Shown here one piece after another: positions 1 through 7,052 of a DNA stretch of 25,358 bases (within the stretch, counting starts at the first letter, position 1; each line of letters starts with the position of its first letter). The translations under genes were made by a program, and so were the position numbers. The notes under the pieces are model-generated. The model saw only the letters and a program-made list of their open reading frames with translations, did no database searches and had not been told where the DNA came from. The DNA is from a bacterium Ga0077546 (lineage in GTDB: Bacteria; Cyanobacteriota; Vampirovibrionia; Obscuribacterales; Obscuribacteraceae). The stretch spans positions 1 to 25,358 of the forward strand of contig LNEX01000428.1 in NCBI GenBank assembly GCA_001464165.1, read 5' to 3'.

Positions 1-612
1 TGCGATCAAGTTGTATTGGCTACTGCTCCTAAGGTGTCAAGTGCCCTCCTAGTCGAATTAAATGCTCCATTGAGCAAGCAGTTGGGCAAAATTTCTTCGG
101 CCTCTTCTGCTGTCTGCAATTTCATTTTTCACCGTAAGGACATTGCTCACCCACTCAAAGCTTTTGGTGCGGTGGTGCCTGAAGTTGAAATGGTTGAGCA
201 TAAGCTGTCTCTTGTTGCTTTTAGCTTTGCCAGCATCAAATTTGTTCGCGCGCCCCAAGATAAGGTTATTGTCCGGGCCTTCTTAGGGGGGGTAAAGGGC
301 TTCGCTGTGCTCGAGAATGATGACGAACGTTTGATTGAACTGGCCCTAGCTGATTTGACTAAGTTGATCGGTCTGACTGGTAAACCGCTGTACCAAGCGG
401 TCCACCGCTGGGCCGATTCTATGCCGCAGTATGAAGTTGGTCATGAGAAATTGCTAGTTGAAATTGAAAATACTTCATCAACCCAAGGCTTGCATCTAGT
501 CGGTGCTTATTTGCAGGGAGTGGGTCTTCCTGACTGCGTGGCCAGTGCCTATGAGTGCGCTGCGAGTGTCAACAAAATTTTGGCTAAAGATTGTGTGAGC
601 ATTCGTCAATAA
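1..612 (+). CDS. hemG: Protoporphyrinogen oxidase (HemY/HemG-type PPOX), C-terminal part, 5' end outside window
   Basis: The frame is open from base 1, so this is the last ~203 residues of a longer protein and any start codon inside the window (e.g. TTG at 16) is not the true start. The sequence matches the C-terminal half of oxygen-dependent protoporphyrinogen IX oxidase, a FAD flavoprotein that makes protoporphyrin IX for heme or chlorophyll. Visible landmarks are the segment VHRWADSMPQYEVGH and the closing FAD-contact stretch GAYLQGVGLPDCVASA, whose GVG(I/L)PDC pattern is a PPOX signature. Family members are about 450-480 residues, so a bit more than half is missing. The FAD-binding N-terminus cannot be checked here. 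The symbol hemG versus hemY is a naming convention for this flavoprotein type. The next gene follows after 53 bases with its own promoter-like sequence. Confidence 0.88.
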   Translation, partial: CDQVVLATAPKVSSALLVELNAPLSKQLGKISSASSAVCNFIFHRKDIAHPLKAFGAVVPEVEMVEHKLSLVAFSFASIKFVRAPQDKVIVRAFLGGVKGFAVLENDDERLIELALADLTKLIGLTGKPLYQAVHRWADSMPQYEVGHEKLLVEIENTSSTQGLHLVGAYLQGVGLPDCVASAYECAASVNKILAKDCVSIRQ

Positions 613-631
613 ATGAAAGGTTTCAACTTAC

Positions 632-659
632 TTGTATCTTGCTCAATTGCGTGTATAAC
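632..659 (+). promoter_or_regulatory. Putative sigma70-type promoter giving a leaderless ppx transcript
   Basis: TTGTAT at 632-637 and TATAAC at 654-659 are separated by 16 bases. A start of transcription 6-7 bases after the -10 would fall on the ATG at 666. No Shine-Dalgarno sequence precedes that ATG, which fits leaderless translation. Read by eye only. Confidence 0.4.
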
Positions 660-665
660 TAATCT

Positions 666-2372
666 ATGACTGTGCAGCCAAACTCTTCAAAGACCGGTGC
701 GGGGCACGATGCTTCTAGCTCGGACCGGCAAGTTGAACGCAAGAACTCTTGGGTAACTATTAAAGGCGGCCCTGTTATTGCCGTTATTGATATGGGTACC
801 AATTCGTTTCATATGATTGTCTGCCAGGCTAGCCCCGACAAAGATCATTTTGAGGTTTTGGCTAAGGTCAAAGAAGCAGTTCCCTTTTTTCGCCGCTCCT
901 TAACTGCCCATTATATAGATGAGCCAGCGATGAGAGCCGCTGCTCGCATTTTGCGGGATATGAGCAAAAAAGCTAAGGAAAGGGGGGCCAGCACTATTGT
1001 TGCTGTTGCTACTTCAGCCGTGCGAGAGTCTAAAAATGGAGAGGAGTGTCTGCGGCGCATTCGCCAAGAGCTCAAAATTGATGCTCGTATGGTCTCCGGT
1101 AAAGAAGAAGCAAGGCTAATTTACCTAGGCGTGCTTTCCAGTCTCAGCTCAGTTCGTTCAAAATTGAAAGGCCGATTTTGCATTGTTGATATTGGTGGAG
1201 GCAGCACTGAGTTAATTGTTGGTGACCGGGGTCAGATTTATTTTGCCGAGTCTTATAAGCTTGGCGCAGCACGGCTCTCACAACGCTTCTTTAAGCGTGG
1301 TTTAGTTACTCGCGAATATATTCGCGAACTGCATGACGAAGTTAGGGGTGTTCTACGTCCATCCGCCAATGGTATTGCCAATAGTGGAGGGTTTGAAACA
1401 CTAATTGGTACTTCAGGTACGATTCAGGCCTTGGCCAAGTTAGATAGAGTGACTTGCGGCTCTCCCCATGCTGAATTGAATGGCTGGACCATCGCAATTG
1501 ACAGACTGAAAGAGCTTGTGGCTCACCTTGAAGCCGCGGCTTTGAGAGGCGAGAGGCCTAAAGGAGTGAGCAGCGACCGCAACGAGACAGTGCTGGCTGG
1601 TTCTATTGTTTTGCTTGAGTCGATGATTTCTCTTGGGATAAAAGAAGTTTCTGTCTGTACGGCGGCTCTGAGAGAAGGAGTTGTGGTTGATAGATTCTTG
1701 CAAACTGGGTGGCTTGAAGCTGGTCTCACTGTTCATCGCGATCCGCGCTCAAAGAGCGTGCATAACCTTTTAGAGAAGTACCAAGGCAATCTTGATCATG
1801 CTCAGCAAGTAGCATATTTATCCCAGCTACTTTTCACTCAGACTCGTGGAATTTTGCACAATTATCCTGAAGACGTTGGCCACCTACTTTGGTCTGCTGC
1901 CATGTTGCATGATGTGGGCATGTTCATTGGTCGCAATGGTCACCATAAACATTCTTACTATCTTGTTAGAAACGCTGGTTTGCTTGGACATTCTGAAGAG
2001 GAAGTCGCTTTGATTGCCAGTATTGCCCGTTACCATCGCGGTTCCGAGCCTAAGGTCACTCACGAAGCGTGGTACAGCCATGATCTCGATGGGCGAAAGA
2101 TTGTCTACGACTTAGCTTCTTTCCTTCGCATAGCCGAGGCTCTAGACCGCAGTCACAAGCAGGTAGTTAAAGATCTTCGGGTAGTCGTTAGTGCTTCCAC
2201 CAAGGAAGGGCAAAGTGGCAACCTTAGTCTCTTCCTCAATCTGCACGAGAATAGTCAGTGCCAGTCTGAGATTTGGGCTCTAAACGAGAAAAGAGCGTTC
2301 TTTGAAAATCACTTTCAGACAAAGCTCGAAGTGTTAGTAGACGCAGGCGTGGCAATGGCTCAGCCTGATTGA
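666..2372 (+). CDS. ppx: Ppx/GppA family phosphatase with C-terminal HD domain (exopolyphosphatase / pppGpp phosphohydrolase)
   Basis: A 568-residue protein of the Ppx/GppA family in the sugar kinase/Hsp70 actin-like fold. These enzymes remove terminal phosphate from polyphosphate or convert pppGpp to ppGpp. Residues 1-35 are a polar non-conserved extension. The phosphate-1 loop is AVIDMGTNSFHMIV (about 39-52), followed by VATSAVRESKNGEE (114-127), the SGKEEARLIYLG segment that carries the catalytic Glu (144-155), the phosphate-2 loop FCIVDIGGGSTEL (171-183) and the adenosine-loop-like IGTSGTIQALA (247-257). From about 370 on there is an HD phosphohydrolase-like domain with MLHDVGM (413-419) and YHRG (456-459). 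Long Ppx versions with this tail are usual in many bacteria. Whether polyphosphate or pppGpp is the main substrate cannot be decided from sequence. The gene stands alone, convergent with the next operon. Confidence 0.9.
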   Translation: MTVQPNSSKTGAGHDASSSDRQVERKNSWVTIKGGPVIAVIDMGTNSFHMIVCQASPDKDHFEVLAKVKEAVPFFRRSLTAHYIDEPAMRAAARILRDMSKKAKERGASTIVAVATSAVRESKNGEECLRRIRQELKIDARMVSGKEEARLIYLGVLSSLSSVRSKLKGRFCIVDIGGGSTELIVGDRGQIYFAESYKLGAARLSQRFFKRGLVTREYIRELHDEVRGVLRPSANGIANSGGFETLIGTSGTIQALAKLDRVTCGSPHAELNGWTIAIDRLKELVAHLEAAALRGERPKGVSSDRNETVLAGSIVLLESMISLGIKEVSVCTAALREGVVVDRFLQTGWLEAGLTVHRDPRSKSVHNLLEKYQGNLDHAQQVAYLSQLLFTQTRGILHNYPEDVGHLLWSAAMLHDVGMFIGRNGHHKHSYYLVRNAGLLGHSEEEVALIASIARYHRGSEPKVTHEAWYSHDLDGRKIVYDLASFLRIAEALDRSHKQVVKDLRVVVSASTKEGQSGNLSLFLNLHENSQCQSEIWALNEKRAFFENHFQTKLEVLVDAGVAMAQPD

Positions 2373-2409
2373 GACGGTTGCTAATTGAAACTGTTTTAAA
2401 TTGTTGATT

Positions 2410-2973
2410 TTAGTGGGCAGCCGCTTTCTTCGACTGAGCTATTTTTACGTTTAGGGTCTCAGCGCTTTCTTTAACGTTCTTGAGGCGCCGTTGCAGTTTC
2501 TTGGCGGTAAAGCCATTAATGACCGATTTTGGTACTGGCATGCCAAGATCAAGACTGGTTGAAAGTTCAAGGGTGGTTTTGCCATCACTGTTTGGAGTAA
2601 GAACCCAGCTTCCCTCCATGTGTTTGAACCGGTCTGATTTGATGAGCTTATAATCGATGCGCTCGAAGGGCACTTCTTTGTTTTGCATTTCGCAGACAGC
2701 GGAACCAAAAACAGGTATGAGTACCATTTTTTGCTCAAGTACGTATTCATGCTCGCCTGGCACAATAATCTTGCTGTAAGCCAGATCGGGGTCGTGTTTG
2801 CGCTCGTCATGGACGGCCTGCCAGACCACTTCTTTGGGAGCATCTATAATGATAGATGCTTTGATTAGCTCAGGCTTGCCCTTCGCCTCGTTGGCAATGC
2901 CTGCCTGGGGTAAGGCGGCAAAGAGGCTACCACAAACAAGAGCCATCGCGATCTTTGTAATTTTTTTGCTCAC
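2410..2973 (-). CDS. Exported SRPBCC (START/polyketide cyclase-like) protein
   Basis: I prefer the GTG at 2973 to the upstream ATG at 3051: the longer version would overlap the upstream gene by 43 bases and bury a normal signal peptide. From 2973 the protein starts with a Lys-rich n-region and a hydrophobic core (KKITKIAMALVCGSLFAAL), ending near a GIA-NE cleavage site. The mature ~155 residues fit the SRPBCC fold, with an opening strand like IKASIIIDAPKEVVWQAVHD and a closing amphipathic helix rich in Lys/Arg. Such domains bind hydrophobic ligands in a deep cavity; the ligand here is unknown. It is the last gene of a three-gene minus-strand operon with a LolA/DUF1571-like protein and a membrane methyltransferase, which suggests envelope lipid or quinone-type ligands. 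That role is inference. Confidence 0.72.
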   Translation of the reverse strand: MSKKITKIAMALVCGSLFAALPQAGIANEAKGKPELIKASIIIDAPKEVVWQAVHDERKHDPDLAYSKIIVPGEHEYVLEQKMVLIPVFGSAVCEMQNKEVPFERIDYKLIKSDRFKHMEGSWVLTPNSDGKTTLELSTSLDLGMPVPKSVINGFTAKKLQRRLKNVKESAETLNVKIAQSKKAAAH

Positions 2974-3008
2974 AATATTCTTTTCGTTGGTTGCAAAGAG
3001 TATATCAC

Positions 3009-3662
3009 TTAAACGCCAATAGGGAAGAATTTTGGTACTAGGCGGCGCCATTTAAGCTTGGCTGCATAATCTTTGTATTTTTCGCCGAAAGTTTTCACCA
3101 GAAGTTCTTCTTCATACTTCGCTCGACGCAGCCAGAGTGGTGCAACGACAAACAATGCAAATCCAAGACTCAAGGGCGAAAGTGCGGCTATTGACGCACC
3201 AACCAATGATTGAATTATGCCTGAATAGGCTGGATGCATAACAAAACGAAGGAGGCCTGAATCCTTTACTTCTTGCCCTTCTAGTAGTTCAGCATCGGTG
3301 GAGAAGGCATCACCTAGTGAATACCATCCGCCAATCATAAAGACAAAGCCGGTCAGCATTTCCAAAACACCAAGCCATGAAATCACCAGCAACGCACCAC
3401 TAGGCTCTGCTTGAGTTAGTGACAGTAGCGGAGTAGTAAGCGGCACTCCTGTTATGACACCATTGAAGACGCCGTAGCTAAGGACAATCAAGGCTACGTT
3501 AACTCCAGATAGCAGCTGGGGGGCCCGTTGAATCAAAAAGTTGGATTCATAGACAACGCCCTTGCCTCGGCGGGAGAAGCCTTTATACAAAACTGGAAAA
3601 GAGAGCGCACAGCCAATTGCTAGAAGACCAAGTACGGTCATCGTCGGCAGGTTGAAGGTCAT
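3009..3662 (-). CDS. ICMT/PEMT-like integral membrane methyltransferase
   Basis: A 217-residue polytopic protein with about five hydrophobic segments and the C-terminal signature of the isoprenylcysteine carboxyl methyltransferase / phospholipid methyltransferase superfamily. Visible are RFVMHPAYSG (139-148, the conserved H-P-x-Y-x-G), a hydrophobic stretch, then LRRAKYEEELLVKTFGEKY (178-196), the E-E-x-L ... F-G-x-x-Y element that binds S-adenosylmethionine. Known relatives methylate phosphatidylethanolamine headgroups, prenylcysteine carboxylates or small lipophilic acceptors; bacterial members are mostly uncharacterised. It starts at 3662 with an ATGA overlap with the upstream gene, showing translational coupling. 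The substrate cannot be named from sequence. Confidence 0.8.
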   Translation of the reverse strand: MTFNLPTMTVLGLLAIGCALSFPVLYKGFSRRGKGVVYESNFLIQRAPQLLSGVNVALIVLSYGVFNGVITGVPLTTPLLSLTQAEPSGALLVISWLGVLEMLTGFVFMIGGWYSLGDAFSTDAELLEGQEVKDSGLLRFVMHPAYSGIIQSLVGASIAALSPLSLGFALFVVAPLWLRRAKYEEELLVKTFGEKYKDYAAKLKWRRLVPKFFPIGV

Positions 3663-4498
3663 ATTGTTTTTGCTCCCTTGATTGTAAATACATCGTCGGC
3701 GAGGCCAACGTTTCCTTTAAAATTGTTCCAGATCGAGTGCGAACTCAGTTTACCGCCAATGTAGTCCCACCATTCAACTGGCAACATGCTTTTGGGGTCA
3801 ATGGCTACCCTCTTATAGATTTCTCCAGTGAAGTTTGAGCCGTGATATACCTCGAGCATATATACCTGGGATGGTGCGTTGCTGGTGGATTGAACTGTAT
3901 TTTCGGTGACGCGAGCTACGCAAGAGTCTTTTTCAATGAATGTTTTGAGTGCCTGGGCTAGTGAAGTCAAATCAGAATCTACCATAGGATAGCCGTTGGC
4001 TGAGCGTAGATAGTCGGAGGAAGGTGCTAGATCTACAGTCATGAAACTAAGAGCGCCCCCAGGTTTAGCTTTAATTTTGCCACCACTTCCCATAACGGCT
4101 ATGGAGCCCTTGCGGAAGCTACCGACTTCCTCAAGGCGCATCATTCTAGGCTTCTTGAAGTAAAATTTGCCTTTCTCGTTCAGTTTTTTTCCTTTGTAGT
4201 TGGTCATTTCGTACTCAAAGACATAGTCTTTGTAGCTGTCCGCCGCTTTGAGCATGCGATCAATGAACGGTGCAGCGTTTGTAAAGCTAGCATTTTCGGC
4301 TTTAGGCAGGGAAGATGATGCTGAAGACTTGTTCGGCTTTTGCCGGCTAGCAATTTTAATATTAGAAGTACTAGAAGTAGTATTAGGGGTAGTATCAGAC
4401 GCGGCCCTGCTTTCAAGCGCAGCGCCAATAGTCAGGCCAAGCGAAAAGGCCATGGCTGTGACCGAGATCGAAAGAAGGCTTTTTCTGCACGTAGTCAT
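3659..4498 (-). CDS. Exported DUF1571/LolA-like protein
   Basis: A 279-residue secreted protein. Residues 1-32 form a signal peptide (Arg/Lys n-region, SISVTAMAFSLGLTIGAAL core, cleavage near SRA). A Ser/Thr/Lys/Asn-rich low-complexity linker runs to about residue 70. The rest resembles the LolA-like DUF1571 fold: an opening helix with DRMLKAADSYKDYVFEYEM, then the KGKFYFKKPRMMRLEE strand pair typical of LolA-like beta half-barrels, and a late YKRVAIDPKSMLPVEWWDY motif. LolA proteins carry lipoproteins across the periplasm; DUF1571 members are uncharacterised but share the lipid-binding fold. It is the first gene of the minus-strand operon and overlaps the methyltransferase gene by four bases. 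Together with the SRPBCC protein this makes two probable hydrophobic-ligand binders flanking a lipid-type methyltransferase. Confidence 0.7.
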   Translation of the reverse strand: MTTCRKSLLSISVTAMAFSLGLTIGAALESRAASDTTPNTTSSTSNIKIASRQKPNKSSASSSLPKAENASFTNAAPFIDRMLKAADSYKDYVFEYEMTNYKGKKLNEKGKFYFKKPRMMRLEEVGSFRKGSIAVMGSGGKIKAKPGGALSFMTVDLAPSSDYLRSANGYPMVDSDLTSLAQALKTFIEKDSCVARVTENTVQSTSNAPSQVYMLEVYHGSNFTGEIYKRVAIDPKSMLPVEWWDYIGGKLSSHSIWNNFKGNVGLADDVFTIKGAKTI

Positions 4499-4864
4499 TT
4501 CTTGATTTCCAATGTCCTATTTCACGGGTGTCCGATTTCAAAGGTCTCTACAGTAAGTGGGTGATTTTTAGAGGTGATAGCTTCCAGTCTTTTGTTGTCT
4601 TCGCTAGCTAACATTAGTCTTATTCAGCACAGGTTCTTGCTTGATGACTGCTTGACTGGAGTAAACGTTCCATTGAATGAGGTATTTCTAAAGTTACTTG
4701 TAACGGCAGCTCTGTTGCTATCGAGTGGCTCTTGGCAAGGGCGCTCGCAGGTCTTCCGGATTTACTCTGGTAAGACTTTACTACACCGAGACTTTACTAC
4801 ACCAAGACCGTGCAGTAGAACCGGGCAGCACTGCTACTTTTCTGATTAGGAATTTGACCAACGC
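4499..4864. other. Divergent intergenic region, 366 bp, no convincing gene
   Basis: This stretch lies between two divergent operons and must hold both promoters. For the minus-strand operon a weak pair (TTGAAA, 16-base gap, TAGGAC, read on the minus strand just upstream of 4498) is the best I can find. On the plus side there is a 16-bp repeat array at 4758-4805 and a GTAG...CTAC weak hairpin near 4815-4837. A 91-codon plus frame at 4574-4849 has no family resemblance, a short hydrophobic N-terminus and no ribosome binding site, so I do not call it. Confidence 0.6.
4758..4805 (+). repeat. Three 16-bp direct repeats with TTTACT core upstream of the hydrolase-GH3 operon
   Basis: Units are 4758-4773 (ggatttactctggtaa), 4774-4789 (gactttactacaccga) and 4790-4805 (gactttactacaccaa). 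The last two differ at one base; the first shares the TTTACT core in phase. The array ends 60 bases before the first start codon of the operon. Could be a regulator binding site or a simple local duplication. Confidence 0.5.
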
Positions 4865-5800
4865 TTGAAAGATTTAAACACTAGCTCTTCTCCCCTGCCC
4901 CCAATTTCTGGTGTCAATCAGATTGCGCCCACAATCGAGTGGCACCGTACCTCCGATGACCTGCAGCTAGCTTGTCGAACATGGAAGGGGAAAGTCGGTT
5001 TTCCCGTAATCGTATATTTGCATGGCATAGAAGGTCATAGCCAGTGGTTTGAGAACACAGCGTCAGTCTTGAATAATCTTGGAATGACCGTCTACGCTCC
5101 TGATCGCAGAGGCTCAGGCTTGAATCCTCGAGATCGGGGCAATCTTTCTAGCTATAAGACATATCTTGCCGATATTGAAGTTTTCTTACGCAAAGTAAGT
5201 TTCGATCATATTGGTCATTCGCTTATCCTTTTGGGAAATTGCTGGGGTGCAAAAGCTGCCTCGCTGATTTGTCAAAGCGATTACAAACCGACTTCAGGAC
5301 AAGAACTGAATTTGCCTATCGCGGGTTTGGTTTTGACCAGTCCGGGTATTTTCACCAAGATCGATTATGGCATGAGCACGAAGTTTCAAATCGCCTATTC
5401 ATCCTTTGTTGATTCTGGTCGCAACCGCAAGTGGCCCATTCCTCTTGAAGTAGAGATGTTGACCAGTAATCCGACCTTTCAGGGCTATCTCAAGCGAGAT
5501 AATTTGCGTTTAACTGAGGCCACTGCTAGTTTCTTTGTTGAGAGCTACAAGTTGGGTAAGCTTGCTGAAAAAGCGTCCCCTTCAATCCAAATGCCTTTGC
5601 TTGTTCTACAAGCTGGATCTGACTCAATAGTCGATGTTGATAAGCTAAAGGGCTGGTACAGTAAAGCCAAGTCTACAACCAAAGACTTACGTATTTTCCC
5701 TGATGCGTCTCATACGCTTGATTTTGATTCAACTTGGTTCAAAGAATATGCACATGTCCTTAGCGAGTGGATATTGGCACAGTGTCCGGTAGTGACATAA
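4865..5800 (+). CDS. Alpha/beta hydrolase with Cys in the nucleophile position
   Basis: A 311-residue alpha/beta hydrolase of the lysophospholipase/S33-like type. The oxyanion-hole strand is VIVYLHGIEGHSQWF (48-62), followed by VYAPDRRGSGLNP (76-88). The nucleophile elbow reads LLGNCWGAKAA (122-132): Cys126 replaces the usual Ser of G-x-S-x-G. The other triad members are present, Asp253 in LQAGSDSIVD and His283 in PDASHTL. Cys nucleophiles are known in this fold in dienelactone hydrolase and PHA synthase-type enzymes, so it may be a thioester-handling acyl enzyme rather than a plain esterase. The start is TTG at 4865: an in-frame TAG at 4847 excludes anything further upstream, and AGGA at 4848-4851 is 13 bases away, longer than ideal. 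First gene of the operon; 28 bases separate it from the next. The first ~25 residues are non-conserved, so a later start is possible. Confidence 0.8.
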   Translation: MKDLNTSSSPLPPISGVNQIAPTIEWHRTSDDLQLACRTWKGKVGFPVIVYLHGIEGHSQWFENTASVLNNLGMTVYAPDRRGSGLNPRDRGNLSSYKTYLADIEVFLRKVSFDHIGHSLILLGNCWGAKAASLICQSDYKPTSGQELNLPIAGLVLTSPGIFTKIDYGMSTKFQIAYSSFVDSGRNRKWPIPLEVEMLTSNPTFQGYLKRDNLRLTEATASFFVESYKLGKLAEKASPSIQMPLLVLQAGSDSIVDVDKLKGWYSKAKSTTKDLRIFPDASHTLDFDSTWFKEYAHVLSEWILAQCPVVT

Positions 5801-5828
5801 TTTTGATGTTTCTGGAATTATTGCTTTT

Positions 5829-7052
5829 ATGTTGATTCGTTCAATCAAGTCGCAAGCAGTGAAGCTGCCATTTCGTTTTTCTTTTGGTCACGCCCTTGCT
5901 AGCCGGAACTTTTCACTCAATATACTTGTCAAAGTACAAGTCGTACTTGAGGATGGGCGCGAAGTGATTGGTTGGGGAGAGTCGGTTCCAAGGCAATATG
6001 TAACTGGCGAGACTGTGGCTAGTGCGTTAGCTGCCATCGATTATTCTTACGCACCAGCACTTAGTGGTCGCTTCTTTGCCAATGCCCAGGCCTTGCTAGC
6101 CGGTTTGGCTGAAGTGTTTGCTGCTAACAAGCTTGAAGAAAAATCAGGTGGTGCATCGTTTTGTGCCTTGGAACTGGCCGTTCTCGACGCCCTAGCAAAA
6201 GCTCAATCTCTAAAGTTCAGCCAGCTGCCTGCTCTTATTTCTCCGTCCGATTTATGGCAAACGACAGAGTTTATGCAATACGGTGGTGTGGTTCCATTCG
6301 GTAAGAAAGCTATATTGAAACTCATTCTTGCTGGCTACAAGAGGTATGGCTTCAAGACCGTGAAGCTCAAAGTTGGCGGCTCACTAAATGAAGATGTTGC
6401 TCGAGCAAAATTGGCTCGTGAAATTTTGGGTGATGAGGCGATTTTACGTGTCGATGCTAACTGTGCTTGGACTTTAGATCAAGCAAAGTGGAGTTTGGCA
6501 GCTCTTAGGCCATTTCGCATTGCTTCATGTGAACAGCCTTTGGCCGCTACCGATTTATCAGGCCTCAGTGAGCTAACTGCCAGTGTGCCTGAGACCATAA
6601 TGGTGGATGAGTCGCTCACTACCATGGCGCAGGCGCATGAGCTAATTGAGCGTAAAGCTTGCAATGCTTTCAATATTCGGCTATCTAAGGTGGGTGGATT
6701 AGTTAGTGCTATGAAGATGGTCGAACTGGCCAGTCAAAATCAAATTGAGTGCCATCTGGGGGCTCAGGTGGGCGAATCTGGAATATTGGTGGCTGCCCAA
6801 AGACACTTTGCTCTTGCGCACAGTGGGTTTGTAAACGTCGAGGGGGCCATGAATCTATTTCTTCTTAAAGGCGATCTGGTCAATGAGGCCATGACGGTGC
6901 CCTATGGCGCTAGGGCAAAGGCGCCGTTGGCAAGCGGCTTGGGCGTGAGCGTGAACGAGCAGTCTGTAGCTCGGCACCATTATGACTATAAAGATACCTA
7001 CAGCTTGAATGTCTCAGTTAACGAGAGAAGTGAGTCTAATGCAACTCGGTAA
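5829..7052 (+). CDS. Enolase-superfamily enzyme, muconate-lactonising subgroup (dipeptide epimerase / N-acyl amino acid racemase-like)
   Basis: A 407-residue member of the MLE subgroup of the enolase superfamily. The capping domain occupies about 1-125 with the WGESVPRQYVTGE loop (49-61). The barrel carries the full catalytic set: KLK at 179-181 (Lys181 as acid/base), metal ligands Asp209 (in RVDANCAW), Glu235 (in CEQP) and Asp260 (in VDESL), and the opposite Lys287 (in NIRLSKVGGL). The two-lysine arrangement is that of dipeptide epimerases, N-succinylamino acid racemases and o-succinylbenzoate synthases. All abstract a proton alpha to a carboxylate, and cannot be separated reliably by eye. 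The C-terminal ~40 residues are a polar extension overlapping the start of the GH3 gene. Neighbour context (an acyl-amino acid ligase next door) favours an N-acyl amino acid or dipeptide substrate; this is inference. Confidence 0.82.
   Translation: MLIRSIKSQAVKLPFRFSFGHALASRNFSLNILVKVQVVLEDGREVIGWGESVPRQYVTGETVASALAAIDYSYAPALSGRFFANAQALLAGLAEVFAANKLEEKSGGASFCALELAVLDALAKAQSLKFSQLPALISPSDLWQTTEFMQYGGVVPFGKKAILKLILAGYKRYGFKTVKLKVGGSLNEDVARAKLAREILGDEAILRVDANCAWTLDQAKWSLAALRPFRIASCEQPLAATDLSGLSELTASVPETIMVDESLTTMAQAHELIERKACNAFNIRLSKVGGLVSAMKMVELASQNQIECHLGAQVGESGILVAAQRHFALAHSGFVNVEGAMNLFLLKGDLVNEAMTVPYGARAKAPLASGLGVSVNEQSVARHHYDYKDTYSLNVSVNERSESNATR

Noticed and set aside
2372..2385. The 14-mer AGACGGTTGCTAAT recurs at 24330-24343, each time followed by a TGTTTTAAA-like stretch.
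   Set aside because: In a 25 kb window about one exact 14-mer pair is expected by chance, and the two places have no common context.
2683..3022. Plus-strand frames antisense to the SRPBCC gene, including one with a hydrophobic stretch.
   Set aside because: The opposite strand has a signal peptide and a recognised domain; these are shadows.
4574..4849. 91-codon plus-strand frame in the divergent intergenic region.
   Set aside because: No ribosome binding site, no recognisable domain, and it would fill the space that must contain both promoters and the 16-bp repeats.
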